Assembly (NCBI GenBank): GCA_045537045.1
Contig: JAZSOS010000019.1
Span: 1-29,773 of the forward strand
DNA length: 29,773 bases
Direction: 5' to 3'
From: SIG480 sp045537045
GTDB taxonomy: Bacteria; Bacillota; Clostridia; Oscillospirales; JAAYXM01
The notes under the pieces were generated by a model. The model was given only the letters and a program-made list of their open reading frames with translations, did no database searches and was not told the DNA's origin. Below, one piece after another: positions 1-7,622 of the stretch. Position 1 is the stretch's first letter, and each line of letters begins with the position of its first letter. A program made the translations under genes and the position numbers.

Positions 1-9
1 GTATTTCAC

Positions 10-58
10 ACTGCGTAGCAGTATTTCATAGCGAAGCTATTTCACTTGCCGTAGGCAA
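10..58. repeat. Three tandem mini-palindromes, 18-bp period
   Basis: Three perfect 5-bp-stem, 3-nt-loop palindromes sit at 10-22 (ACTGC gta GCAGT), 28-40 (ATAGC gaa GCTAT) and 46-58 (TTGCC gta GGCAA). They start exactly 18 bp apart and are separated by ATTTC/TTCAC spacers. The stems differ in sequence but keep complementarity, while the spacers are nearly constant, which suggests selection for or propagation of structure rather than sequence. The array lies downstream of the tRNA-Trp terminator and may extend beyond the left edge (bases 1-9 are another spacer). Function unknown. Confidence 0.7.
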
Positions 59-67
59 ATTTCACTG

Positions 68-97
68 AAAAAAGCACTTCCGAAGAAGTGCTTTTTT
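68..97 (-). terminator. Intrinsic terminator after tRNA-Trp
   Basis: A perfect 13-bp stem (68-80 with 85-97) closes a CGAA loop. The stem ends are A6 and T6 runs, so it can terminate on either strand. On the minus strand it lies directly after the CCA end of tRNA-Trp. Confidence 0.85.
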
Positions 98-99
98 CG

Positions 100-175
100 T
101 GGCAGGGGCAGTAGGACTTGAACCCACGGCACGTGGTTTTGGAGACCACTGCTCTACCAACTGAGCTATACCCCT
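100..175 (-). tRNA. tRNA-Trp (anticodon CCA)
   Basis: Read on the minus strand, this 76-nt segment folds as a tRNA. The acceptor AGGGGTA pairs with TGCCCCT, the D-loop contains AGCTCAGTTGGTAGAGC, the anticodon loop CTCCAAA gives anticodon CCA, the T-arm carries GGTTCAAGTCC, and the 3' CCA is encoded. Anticodon CCA reads UGG (Trp). It is followed by a strong terminator and is probably transcribed alone. Confidence 0.95.
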
Positions 176-196
176 ATGTTTTTAAGCGACTATAAT

Positions 197-225
197 AGTT
201 TACCACACTTTACCTTCATTTGCAA
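197..225 (-). promoter_or_regulatory. Possible tRNA-Trp promoter
   Basis: On the minus strand TTGCAA (220-225) is followed after 17 bp by TAAACT (197-202), which would start transcription about 15 nt before the mature tRNA. The -10 matches consensus at only four positions, so this is tentative. An alternative -10, TATTAT, lies just downstream but lacks a spaced -35. Confidence 0.35.
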
Positions 226-274
226 GCTTTTTCTTTAAAAAAATTTATTTATTTCCATAACGGGAATATTTACG

Positions 275-308
275 TAAAATACCGCTGCGTTATATCGCAC
301 GGCGGTAT
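275..308 (-). terminator. Terminator of the comEA-to-PPTase operon
   Basis: Just past the stop codon of the phosphopantetheinyl transferase gene a hairpin forms from 279-289 and 296-308, with a 7-bp outer stem (ATACCGC/GCGGTAT), a 2-nt bulge and a 4-bp inner stem. On the minus strand it is followed by TTTTA. The U-tract is short, so efficiency is uncertain. Confidence 0.6.
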
Positions 309-311
309 AGT

Positions 312-932
312 CTACATAACAATAATGTTTTCGCAAATGATTGGCTTTGGGGCTCCTTTTCGTGCAACAGACAAGAAAAAAGCTTCATCATCCTTTGTTG
401 TTATTCCGTAGCTTACTCCGTCTATTTTTACGTTATCGGAAGCGGTGTTAAGCTCAGAAAGTTTGCAGGGAAGTGCTTTTCCATATGCTTTAATAAGAGC
501 TTCTTTTCGTGTCCATATTCGAAGAAATTGATTTTGGGGAGATGGAGAAGATTTTATCAACGCGTTTTCTTCCAAAGAGAAAATGCGCTCTGCAAGCTTT
601 AAATCAATTTCTCTCGGAACCTCAATATCAATGCCAACGTCGCATTCGTCAAAAGCAGCTACGGCAAACGTTCCGGAGTGCGACAGGCTAAAGTGCGTGT
701 CGGAGTTTTTGTCATACGGCTTACCGCTTTCTGATACGGCGATATCATAATCTGGATTATTGCAATCCATCATACCGAAAGCAAGGAGAACTTCCGCACC
801 TAACGAGCGTATACGGGCATCTTCATCGGACAGACAGTCTATTTTCTTTTTTCGGTATTCCTTACAGGAAACAAAGAATCTTTCAAAAACATCTTTATCT
901 TTAAACGGGGAAACATCAAGCAAGAAAACCAT
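312..932 (-). CDS. Sfp-type 4'-phosphopantetheinyl transferase
   Basis: This enzyme family moves the phosphopantetheine arm of coenzyme A onto a serine of acyl, peptidyl or aryl carrier proteins. The 206-aa product has the family signatures in order: GKPY, FSLSHSG (substrate histidine), VGIDIE (metal-binding acidic residues) and the WTRKEALIKAYG helix. I chose the ATG at 932 because AAAGGA lies 8 nt upstream; a TTG at 953 overlapping the upstream stop and an ATG at 941 are less well placed. It is the last gene of the two-component operon. No carrier protein, fatty-acid or NRPS/PKS gene is present in the window, so its partner is unknown. It could serve primary fatty-acid ACP if the genome lacks AcpS. 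Confidence 0.88.
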   Translation of the reverse strand: MVFLLDVSPFKDKDVFERFFVSCKEYRKKKIDCLSDEDARIRSLGAEVLLAFGMMDCNNPDYDIAVSESGKPYDKNSDTHFSLSHSGTFAVAAFDECDVGIDIEVPREIDLKLAERIFSLEENALIKSSPSPQNQFLRIWTRKEALIKAYGKALPCKLSELNTASDNVKIDGVSYGITTKDDEAFFLSVARKGAPKPIICENIIVM

Positions 933-949
933 AGAAACCATCCTTTGAA

Positions 950-1846
950 TCAATTCTCTGCAACCCGTGTCGAAAACAGCTTTGAATTGTTAGTGAGCGG
1001 AAGAGAAAGCTTGTGATGGAGATATCCGTTCGCTTCTTTTCCGTCTACGAGAATTTTAACACTGTCTATCATGGGAAGCTCTGTCATGGTATTTACAATA
1101 GAATAAATTGCAATACCTTCGTGCAACTCATCGTGAACAACGTTGTCGATAAATTCGCGCGACAGATCAATAACACACATACCTTCACTGACATAAACAT
1201 CGTTAAGTCTTGTTCCTTCGGGAACAGCGCTCCTGAGCTTTCCGGATGAAGAGGGGGAGAGAAGCCTGGAGATAACGGTATGCTCAAGTGTTGTGTCGGG
1301 GGACAGAGAAATAGTCTCACGATCTGCTTGCAGGCCATCAAACTCTGCATTTGCAAAATAGAGGTTTACAGTATACACGTCATAATATGTGCGCGGAGAA
1401 TTAATGAGGAAGTCGTTCTCATTGAAGTCACCCATAATAACACCGCCACATGAGATTATAACGCGGTCTATGTTTTCGATGCTGCATATCGTTTTGACAA
1501 GGCAGGCATCAACTGCAGCTTTTGTTGTAGCGGGAAGCTTTTCATAGCGTGAAGAAAGCTCCGTTTCACACACACTATCGGAAACAGATAAGGCAAGGAG
1601 CTTTATATCAGCAGGAACAGCCGGTAGGTATTTTTTACTTTCGGGCGTTTTGAGTTTTAGGAACGCTTCACTCACTGCGTCCTCCGGTGTTAAGGTATTA
1701 AGCTTTCCTGGTATGGAAACGAATTGGTTGTCATTTTCCGCATCAAAATAATACAGCGTACACGTGTTTTTTGCATCATCAGTATTATAAGAACATGAGG
1801 AAAAAAGAAAAATTAAAGTAAGAAATAATAAAACCGATTTTTTCAT
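950..1846 (-). CDS. GerMN-domain lipoprotein
   Basis: The 298-aa protein begins with a lipoprotein signal (hydrophobic MKKSVLLFLTLIFLFSSC; lipobox cysteine at residue 18), so it should be anchored outside the cytoplasmic membrane. Two repeated units of about 100 residues follow (roughly 45-150 and 170-285). Each contains the GerMN pattern of a predicted secreted alpha/beta domain with LYYFDAEND or NLYFANAEF near its start and a PEGT or PADIK turn before a V..C..LS segment. GerMN occurs in the spore germination protein GerM and in actinobacterial LpqB. Its ATG overlaps the histidine kinase stop by 4 bp, so the two are translationally coupled. A role as a sensor-associated envelope protein is inferred from that coupling. 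Confidence 0.82.
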   Translation of the reverse strand: MKKSVLLFLTLIFLFSSCSYNTDDAKNTCTLYYFDAENDNQFVSIPGKLNTLTPEDAVSEAFLKLKTPESKKYLPAVPADIKLLALSVSDSVCETELSSRYEKLPATTKAAVDACLVKTICSIENIDRVIISCGGVIMGDFNENDFLINSPRTYYDVYTVNLYFANAEFDGLQADRETISLSPDTTLEHTVISRLLSPSSSGKLRSAVPEGTRLNDVYVSEGMCVIDLSREFIDNVVHDELHEGIAIYSIVNTMTELPMIDSVKILVDGKEANGYLHHKLSLPLTNNSKLFSTRVAEN

Positions 1847-3288
1847 ATTGAGTGTTCCTCCTCAGTTTGAAGACTCGGAAGAACGACAGTAAAGCGCGTT
1901 CCTCCTGTTACGGAGTCGGAAATTCTGATTGTGCCGCCAAAGTGTTCCACATTACGTTTGACTATGGCAAGGCCAAGTCCGCTTCCGCCGCGACCGTCAT
2001 GCTCGCGAGATTTATCAACTCTGTAAAAACGCTCAAACACCTGCTCTCGGTATTCCGGCGCGATGCCTATGCCCGTATCGTCTGTTATGAACGTACAATT
2101 GCCATTTTTGCAGAAGAGATATATCCGGAGCGTTCCGCCTACATTGTTGTATTTAATTGCGTTGTCAATAAGGTTGGCTACAATCTGGTTTGCGCCTTCT
2201 GTTTCACCGGGAACAATGCAGTCATCCTCAATGTGGCTTTCAATGGTGACATCCTTATCTGCCGCGATGGGTTCAAAAGCGTTTATCATTTTGCGCACGG
2301 TTTCAGAAAGGGAAATGGGAGCATGCCCCTTGCGGTTTCCGTTGTCGAGTCGTGAAAGGACGAGAAGCTTTTCTGCGGTGTGAGACATTCTGTCTACCTC
2401 TAAAATTATGTCCTCCATAAACTCCCGTACGGTCTCTGCGTCAACGTTATTCGTCTGGGTTATGGATTCACACAGAAGCCGTATTGCCGCAAGAGGAGTA
2501 CGAAGCTCGTGGGATGCATCCGAAACGAATGCCTGACGCATTTGCTGAACATAGTCAAGCCTTTCGTATATATTATTAAATTCACGTATTATAGGTGCTG
2601 TCTCGTCGTTGTAATTTACCGGTATTTTTTCGATTTTTTCATCGTTCTGAGCGGATTTTACTGTTTTTATAAGGTTTGAAATGCGGTGGATAAGGAACCA
2701 CACAAACGCTACACCAACAGTAAGAAACAACAGAATTGTCACGATGCCCGATATAAAAAGTGCCGGCAAAAGCGCTCTGTATATGTTTTGCAGGCTTACG
2801 TCTGTTTCGAAAATGCATACCGCACCTACTATTTTACCCTCGGAAATAATCGGAGCGGAAGCAGAGCTTTCAAGGCGCAGATTTGAAGAACTGAACAGGA
2901 AAAACTCATCGCCCTGCAAAGCCGTAACTGCGGCGGGAAGATATATAATTTTACCTTTATGGCTTTCTATATCAGAACTGTCAAACACAATGTACATAGA
3001 GGTGTCCATGACAATAACTCTGCGGTTTATCCCAGCATATGTATCGGGAACGGCAAGTTGGGCATCTGCTCCATATACGGAAAGCGACGTCGCATATTCC
3101 GACGCCGCAGCCTGCAGTTCTGTTTGTTTAGCAAGGTGTGCTGCGGTTTCTATCCTGTTTAAGATAACTGAACTCATAAAGTAAACGGAAAGAATTGCCG
3201 CAATACCGCAGAGAATAAGTATCCGGAAAGAGATACTTTCTCTTAGTTTTATATTGAAAGTATGACTATGCTTTAAAATAGTATCCAA
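1843..3288 (-). CDS. Membrane sensor histidine kinase
   Basis: This is a two-component sensor kinase of the PhoR/WalK/MtrB type. Numbered from a TTG at 3288 (481 aa), it has a first membrane helix at about 21-44, an extracytoplasmic region of about 130 residues, a second helix at 174-200, a HAMP linker, and the H-box SDASHELRTPLA with phospho-acceptor His260. The ATPase boxes follow: N (NLIDNAIKYN), G1 (DDTGIGI), F (FERFYRVD) and G2 (GGSGLGLAIV). The start is uncertain. The first ATG in frame (3369) would overlap the regulator gene by 104 bp, while the TTG overlaps by 23 bp. It lies directly downstream of its cognate response regulator. The ligand is unknown. Confidence 0.9.
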   Translation of the reverse strand: MDTILKHSHTFNIKLRESISFRILILCGIAAILSVYFMSSVILNRIETAAHLAKQTELQAAASEYATSLSVYGADAQLAVPDTYAGINRRVIVMDTSMYIVFDSSDIESHKGKIIYLPAAVTALQGDEFFLFSSSNLRLESSASAPIISEGKIVGAVCIFETDVSLQNIYRALLPALFISGIVTILLFLTVGVAFVWFLIHRISNLIKTVKSAQNDEKIEKIPVNYNDETAPIIREFNNIYERLDYVQQMRQAFVSDASHELRTPLAAIRLLCESITQTNNVDAETVREFMEDIILEVDRMSHTAEKLLVLSRLDNGNRKGHAPISLSETVRKMINAFEPIAADKDVTIESHIEDDCIVPGETEGANQIVANLIDNAIKYNNVGGTLRIYLFCKNGNCTFITDDTGIGIAPEYREQVFERFYRVDKSREHDGRGGSGLGLAIVKRNVEHFGGTIRISDSVTGGTRFTVVLPSLQTEEEHSI

Positions 3289-3946
3289 CTCCCCACTTGG
3301 TGAGAATAAGCTCAGGCTTTGCAGGATTTGCTTCAAGCTTTTCACGCAGACGTCTGATATGAACGTCAACAGTTCTCATATCACCCGGATACTCATATCC
3401 CCATACGATGTTCAGAAGGTTATCGCGGCTGTACACACGCCCCGGATTGCGCATCATAAGCTCAACAAGGTCAAATTCTTTAGCGGTGAGCTGGACGGGG
3501 GTACCGTCAAGATAAGCATTGCGCTGTTCCGTATCAATAATAAGAGAATCGGCGATAAGGCGCGTGTTCTTGAATTTTGACGATGAAGAGCCGGAGCGGC
3601 GCAGAATTGCGCGGACGCGTGACTTAAGCTCGAGAATGTTGAACGGCTTTGTGATATAGTCATCTGCTCCGTATTCAAAGCCGAGAAGCTTGTCCGTATC
3701 CTCGCTCTTTGCAGTAAGCATTATAATTGGTACGGTTGAAAATTCACGGATGCGCCGGCAGGTTTCAAGTCCGTCTAGCTTAGGCATCATAAGGTCAAGG
3801 ATGACAAGATCAAGGTGTACGTTTTTGATAATTTCAAGTGCATCTTCGCCGTTATATGCTGTTTCAACATCAAAACCCTCATTTTCAAGGTTAAATTTTA
3901 TACCTTTAACGATGATTTTTTCGTCGTCAACTACAAGTATTCTCAT
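3266..3946 (-). CDS. OmpR/PhoB-family response regulator
   Basis: The 226-aa protein has an N-terminal receiver domain with the acidic pocket VVDDE (D7, D8), phospho-acceptor D51 in LVILDLMMP, T78 and K100 (YITKPF). A C-terminal winged-helix DNA-binding domain carries the signatures LTAKEFDLVELMM, RDNLLNIVWGYEY, RTVDVHIRRLREKLE and KWGVGYYF. It is the DNA-binding output of the kinase encoded immediately downstream, which overlaps its 3' end. The targets cannot be read from this window. The set of regulator, kinase and GerMN lipoprotein resembles mtrA-mtrB-lpqB of actinobacteria in order. Confidence 0.95.
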   Translation of the reverse strand: MRILVVDDEKIIVKGIKFNLENEGFDVETAYNGEDALEIIKNVHLDLVILDLMMPKLDGLETCRRIREFSTVPIIMLTAKSEDTDKLLGFEYGADDYITKPFNILELKSRVRAILRRSGSSSSKFKNTRLIADSLIIDTEQRNAYLDGTPVQLTAKEFDLVELMMRNPGRVYSRDNLLNIVWGYEYPGDMRTVDVHIRRLREKLEANPAKPELILTKWGVGYYFKA

Positions 3947-3961
3947 TATGATAACCCCCAG

Positions 3962-4285
3962 TTAAACTTTGATATATTCTTTTATTTTATCAAGTGTGGA
4001 TGTTCCGATTCCGGAGACCTCGCACAACTCATTTACTGTTTTAAAAGCACCGTTTTGCTCACGGTAGCTGATGATTGCTTCTGCAGTTTTTGCACCGATA
4101 CCTTCAAGAGTATCAAGCTCTTCTATATCGGCAGTGTTGATGTTTATAAGATACGGAGAGGAGGGAGAGGAAGCACCGGAAACAATGTTCAGTGTCGGCG
4201 TGCGAAATGTGCAGAAAATAAAGACAAAGCCTACAAACAAAAGTGTAATCGCTCCGAGAATTTTCTCATGGAATAAAAGCTTCAT
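3962..4285 (-). CDS. ComEA-like helix-hairpin-helix membrane protein
   Basis: This 107-aa protein has an N-terminal membrane helix (about residues 9-27), a short linker, and a C-terminal tandem helix-hairpin-helix domain typical of the ComEA DNA receptor: NINTADIEELDTLEGIG, then FKTVNELCEVSGIG. ComEA binds incoming double-stranded DNA at the cell surface during natural transformation. The protein is shorter than Bacillus ComEA because the SLBB domain between helix and HhH is missing. No ComEC or other competence gene is nearby. It is the first gene of the operon with the two-component system, 15 nt before the regulator. The ribosome site is weak (GGTGATT). A role in DNA uptake is plausible but unproven. 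Confidence 0.82.
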   Translation of the reverse strand: MKLLFHEKILGAITLLFVGFVFIFCTFRTPTLNIVSGASSPSSPYLININTADIEELDTLEGIGAKTAEAIISYREQNGAFKTVNELCEVSGIGTSTLDKIKEYIKV

Positions 4286-4312
4286 AAATAATCACCAGTT
4301 AAATTTCGGATA

Positions 4313-4341
4313 TTGTTAATTTCACAGTTTTCTGTTATAAT
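4313..4341 (+). promoter_or_regulatory. SigA-type promoter of the carboxypeptidase gene
   Basis: TTGTTA (4313-4318) and TATAAT (4336-4341) are separated by 17 bp, with an extended -10 TG at 4333-4334. Transcription would start near 4348, about 25 nt before the ATG, with AGGAGAGG as ribosome site. Confidence 0.8.
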
Positions 4342-4372
4342 ATAGAAAACAAGTTTTAGGAGAGGAAAAGAA

Positions 4373-5662
4373 ATGAAACTATTGCGTTTGATTTCTCTGT
4401 TGCTTGTATGCGTATTTGCGCTTTCGTGCGTTGCCGGTGCAATAGAGAAGATGGATGTGAACTCCAAGGCATCTGTTCTGATAGATGCAACCGATGGTCA
4501 CGAAATTTACGGAGAGAATGCGGATACAAAGCAGTATCCAGCGAGCATTACAAAGCTTATGACGGCTTTGCTTGCTGTTGAAAAGCTTCCTGACCTGGGT
4601 GAGGTGGTAACAGCAAACAAAAGCGCGTTTGAAGGTCTTTCAGATGCAGGTAGCACAGTCGGCATAAAGCCGGGAGAGGCAATGTCGGTTGACAATCTGT
4701 TAATCTGCCTGCTTGTTGCAAGTGCAAACGAGGCTGCAAATATTCTTGCCGAGCGCGTATCGGGAAGTGTTCCGGCATTTGTTGAGCTTATGAACAGCCG
4801 CGCCACAGAGCTCGGTCTTACGGGAACAAACTTTGTTAATACAAACGGTCTGCATGATGAGAACCACTACACAACCGCTCGCGATGTTGCAAAAATTGCA
4901 ATGGAAGTAAGAAAGCACGCTCGCCTTCGCGAAATCTGTGCGATGGAAAAAGCAACTATTCCGGCAACAAACATCGGAGAGGAACGTTTCTTTTACACAA
5001 CGAACTCGCTCATATCAAGATACAAGGAGTTGGGTTACAAGTATTCGCATGCAAACGGATTAAAAACCGGAAGCACAACGCCTGCAGGTCTCTGTCTTGC
5101 GGCGAGTGCTGAATATAACGGCACGGAACTTATATCCGTTGTCCTCGGCGCAGAGAAGGATGCCGAAGGGAAGAAAGGAAACTTCACAGAGTCGAAGCGG
5201 CTTTTAGTGTGGGGATTTGAAAACTTCAAAAAAGCAACGCTTCTCTCGTCCAATCAGCCGGTATGCGAAGTTCATGTAAGATCGGCAAAGCACCGTGACT
5301 ACGTTGTTGCTCACACGCCCGAGGATTATGCTGTTCTTATGCCGCGCGATTTTACTGCGGATAAGGTCGAGCTTGTTCCAAGCGCCGCCGAGGAGCTTGA
5401 AGCGCCGATAAGGAAAGGCGACGAGATAGGGTCTGTACTTGTAAAGTATGAAGACCGCGAATACATAACGCTTCCTCTTGTCGCGGCAGATGACGTGGAA
5501 CGCGGGGTAATCGCGTATGCAATAAACAAAATAAAGGATCTTGTCAAAAGTCCGTATTCGTTAATTGCTGTTGCGGTTGTTTTGCTTGCAATCATTTGTT
5601 ATGCTGTCTATGTTATACAGTATAATAAGCGCAAACGCCGCCGCAGAAGAAGATACTATTAA
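4373..5662 (+). CDS. dacF: D-alanyl-D-alanine carboxypeptidase (class C PBP, DacF-like)
   Basis: This low-molecular-mass penicillin-binding protein trims the terminal D-Ala from peptidoglycan stem peptides outside the cell. The 429-aa product has a signal peptide (residues 1-23), the serine nucleophile motif PASITK (S58, K61), the SAN motif (S117, N119), and the KTG motif at 231-233 in HANGLKTGST. A beta-rich C-terminal domain follows. A membrane helix at about 396-418 and a very basic tail (KRKRRRRRRYY) give a C-terminal anchor, in place of the usual amphipathic helix. It is transcribed alone from its own promoter, divergently from the two-component operon. Its 3' end is convergent with ricT, 2 bp apart. 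Confidence 0.93.
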   Translation: MKLLRLISLLLVCVFALSCVAGAIEKMDVNSKASVLIDATDGHEIYGENADTKQYPASITKLMTALLAVEKLPDLGEVVTANKSAFEGLSDAGSTVGIKPGEAMSVDNLLICLLVASANEAANILAERVSGSVPAFVELMNSRATELGLTGTNFVNTNGLHDENHYTTARDVAKIAMEVRKHARLREICAMEKATIPATNIGEERFFYTTNSLISRYKELGYKYSHANGLKTGSTTPAGLCLAASAEYNGTELISVVLGAEKDAEGKKGNFTESKRLLVWGFENFKKATLLSSNQPVCEVHVRSAKHRDYVVAHTPEDYAVLMPRDFTADKVELVPSAAEELEAPIRKGDEIGSVLVKYEDREYITLPLVAADDVERGVIAYAINKIKDLVKSPYSLIAVAVVLLAIICYAVYVIQYNKRKRRRRRRYY

Positions 5663-5664
5663 TA

Positions 5665-6579
5665 TTATTGATTATCAGACGCCTCCGCAGTTTTTGCGGG
5701 GGCTTTTGCGTGCCGTTTTACACGTTTTGCAGACGACGCACTGGCTTGTGCATGCGGACATCCGCCGGCACTGCGGGGACAAACGTCACATTTGTCAAAT
5801 GTTTTTAAAATAACTTCATCCGAACCGTCTTCAATTTTTACACGAAGTTTTCCTGAAATAAGGCTTACATCGGATACAGTGCCGGGACCTGCGGGGGTGT
5901 CAACGGCAGAACCTACACGCGGTGTGGTGCGTATGAGATCCTCATACGCATCCTGCTCGTATTTAAGACAACACATAAGTCTGCCACAGGTACCCGAAAT
6001 TTTCGCCTGATTAAGCGAAAGATTCTGGTCCTTTGCCATTTTGATAGAAACAGGCTGGAAGTCATCAAGGAAGCTTGCACAGCAGAACGGTCTGCCGCAG
6101 ATACCGATTCCTCCGAGCATCTTTGCTTCATCACGCACGCCTATCTGGCGAAGCTCAATCCTTGTTCTGAAAACAGAAGCAAGGTCCTTTACGAGTGCAC
6201 GGAAGTCTATTCTTCCGTCTGCGGTAAAGAAAAATATGATTTTAGAACCGTCAAAAGAGCACTCTGCATTTATTATCTTCATTTCAAGATTATGCGCATC
6301 TGCTTTTTCCTGGCAGGTAACCACCGCTTTTTTCTCGCGGTCGCGAAGCTCTGCGGCAGTTTTAAGGTCAACGGGATTTGCCATCCTTATTGCCTTGCGA
6401 AGCGGTGCTATAATCTTTTCGTCCTCAACCATATGCCGTTCATCGGCAACGGTGCCAAGTTCAAGTCCGCGCGCGGTCTCAACAACAATTTTATCGCCGG
6501 AACGCGGGGAAATAGAGCCGGGGTCGAACGAATATATTTTTCCGCCGTCGCGGAAGCGTACACCGATTATTTCCTTCAA
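5665..6579 (-). CDS. ricT: PSP1-domain protein RicT (YaaT)
   Basis: RicT (YaaT) is the PSP1-domain subunit of the Ric complex, which in Bacillus binds iron-sulfur clusters and helps RNase Y mature certain mRNAs; it also affects sporulation and competence phosphorelay. The 304-aa protein starts with IIGVRFRDGGKIYSFDPG and carries the conserved cysteine patches GICGRPFCCASF (C161, C166, C167) and GTCGRLMCCLKYE (C198, C203, C204). A cysteine-containing tail (CDVCPRSAGGCPH) is followed by a basic low-complexity end. The start is TTG. It lies 8 bp after holB, and the order darA-holB-ricT matches the Bacillus yaaQ-yaaR-holB-yaaT group. The tail overlaps the dacF terminator. Confidence 0.9.
   Translation of the reverse strand: MKEIIGVRFRDGGKIYSFDPGSISPRSGDKIVVETARGLELGTVADERHMVEDEKIIAPLRKAIRMANPVDLKTAAELRDREKKAVVTCQEKADAHNLEMKIINAECSFDGSKIIFFFTADGRIDFRALVKDLASVFRTRIELRQIGVRDEAKMLGGIGICGRPFCCASFLDDFQPVSIKMAKDQNLSLNQAKISGTCGRLMCCLKYEQDAYEDLIRTTPRVGSAVDTPAGPGTVSDVSLISGKLRVKIEDGSDEVILKTFDKCDVCPRSAGGCPHAQASASSAKRVKRHAKAPAKTAEASDNQ
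5681..5707 (+). terminator. Terminator of dacF inside the ricT 3' end
   Basis: A 9-bp stem with one G-U pair (5681-5689 with 5695-5703; GCCTCCGCA/TGCGGGGGC) and a GTTTT loop is followed by TTTT. It lies 18 bp past the dacF stop and inside the last codons of the convergent ricT gene. Confidence 0.65.
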
Positions 6580-6587
6580 AATTAAAT

Positions 6588-7619
6588 CTATCCTTTCAAA
6601 GCCACATTTGCGGCTGTATCTGCAAGTTTACATATAAGATTTCCTGTTATGTGCGGTAAACCTACGTTTCTCATACATGAGACCTTTGCATTTGTGAGAA
6701 GGTCAATGATTCTGCATGAGATTTTCGGCGAGAAGACCGCGGCAAGCTTTTCTGATACTCCCGATTTGTCGCGTGATATCAACGTGCTTTTTGCACCGGA
6801 TGAGATAACGCATGCATCGCGGAAAAGAATACACAGTTCATCAAACACCTCCGATGCACTGTCACGGTCGCGTTTATCAAGAACGGATACTGCACGGAAA
6901 ATCTCAAGTTCGTCTGCTGTAAGAAGCGCCTTTGCAATACTTGTGGCGGTTTCTGTACAGTCGCTGTTTTTTTCACAAACGAGGAAGGAACAAATGCCTC
7001 CGCTCGTTTTTACAAGCTCATCACGCTCAGCATCGGAGATGCCGGGCATGTTTTTGTTTATAACGGAAAGTATGTCTGAGTCCGAGAGAGGGGAAAGCGC
7101 AACGTGCGCCGCCCGTGATACTATCGTCGGAAGCAGATCGCTTAAATTATAACACAGAATGATAAAAAAAGTAAAGGGGGGCGGCTCTTCCAATATTTTT
7201 AAAAGAGCGTCCTGGCATGCGTGGCTGAGTGTTCCTGCGTTGTCAATTATATATACCTTCCGCTCGCCGTCGTTCGGGCGCAGAAGAGCATTAAGCTTAA
7301 GCTCGCGTACTACGTCGATAATTCCTTCTTTTTGAGGAATTATTCCGTATTTTGCGGCATCTGCCTTTATGTTCTCGGCGTCAAGCTTTACAATGTCGGG
7401 ATGAAAACCATTTTCGGATTTATAGCAGGCATCGCATTTGCCACACGGAGCGGAATCACCGGTGCATACTATCGCCCGAGCAAGAATGTCGGCAAGCGTC
7501 TTTTTTCCTATTCCGCGCTCGCCCGAAATCAGGAGCGCGTGGGGCAGGGCATTGCGCGCAAAAGCAGATTCAAGATATGCCTTTGCGCGCTCGTTTCCGT
7601 AAAAACCGTCAAAATTCAT
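6588..7619 (-). CDS. holB: DNA polymerase III subunit delta'
   Basis: The delta' subunit is part of the clamp-loader complex that places the sliding clamp on DNA. The 343-aa AAA+ protein has a P-loop-like GERGIGKKT (33-41), a zinc-binding cysteine set (C52, C59, C62, C65) in the usual delta' spacing, the degenerate Walker B region KVYIIDNAGTLS, and the sensor region LKILEEPPPFTFFIIL. The usual SRC motif reads SRA (168-170). It starts 3 bp after darA ends, with ricT next, the conserved Gram-positive order. Identification rests on motifs plus synteny. A tau/gamma subunit is unlikely given the length and the position. Confidence 0.93.
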   Translation of the reverse strand: MNFDGFYGNERAKAYLESAFARNALPHALLISGERGIGKKTLADILARAIVCTGDSAPCGKCDACYKSENGFHPDIVKLDAENIKADAAKYGIIPQKEGIIDVVRELKLNALLRPNDGERKVYIIDNAGTLSHACQDALLKILEEPPPFTFFIILCYNLSDLLPTIVSRAAHVALSPLSDSDILSVINKNMPGISDAERDELVKTSGGICSFLVCEKNSDCTETATSIAKALLTADELEIFRAVSVLDKRDRDSASEVFDELCILFRDACVISSGAKSTLISRDKSGVSEKLAAVFSPKISCRIIDLLTNAKVSCMRNVGLPHITGNLICKLADTAANVALKG

Positions 7620-7622
7620 CGG

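Noticed and set aside
1..60. CRISPR array at the left edge
   Set aside because: The conserved part is only 5-7 nt, the units are 18 bp, and the variable part is a palindrome. This does not match any CRISPR repeat-spacer geometry.
1852..3184. Long open frames on the plus strand (about 167 codons each at 1852-2355 and 2681-3184)
   Set aside because: They lie opposite the histidine kinase gene, contain no recognisable motifs, and lack ribosome sites. They are shadows of the coding strand.
3289..3369. Histidine kinase starting at ATG 3369
   Set aside because: This would overlap the response regulator gene by 104 bp, and the extra residues simply read the regulator's 3' end in another frame. A TTG at 3288 is more reasonable, though not proven.
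4313..4320. Rex half-site TTGTTAAT near the dacF promoter
   Set aside because: Only one arm matches and it coincides with the -35 element, which is itself TTGTTA-like. This is expected by chance in AT-rich promoter DNA.
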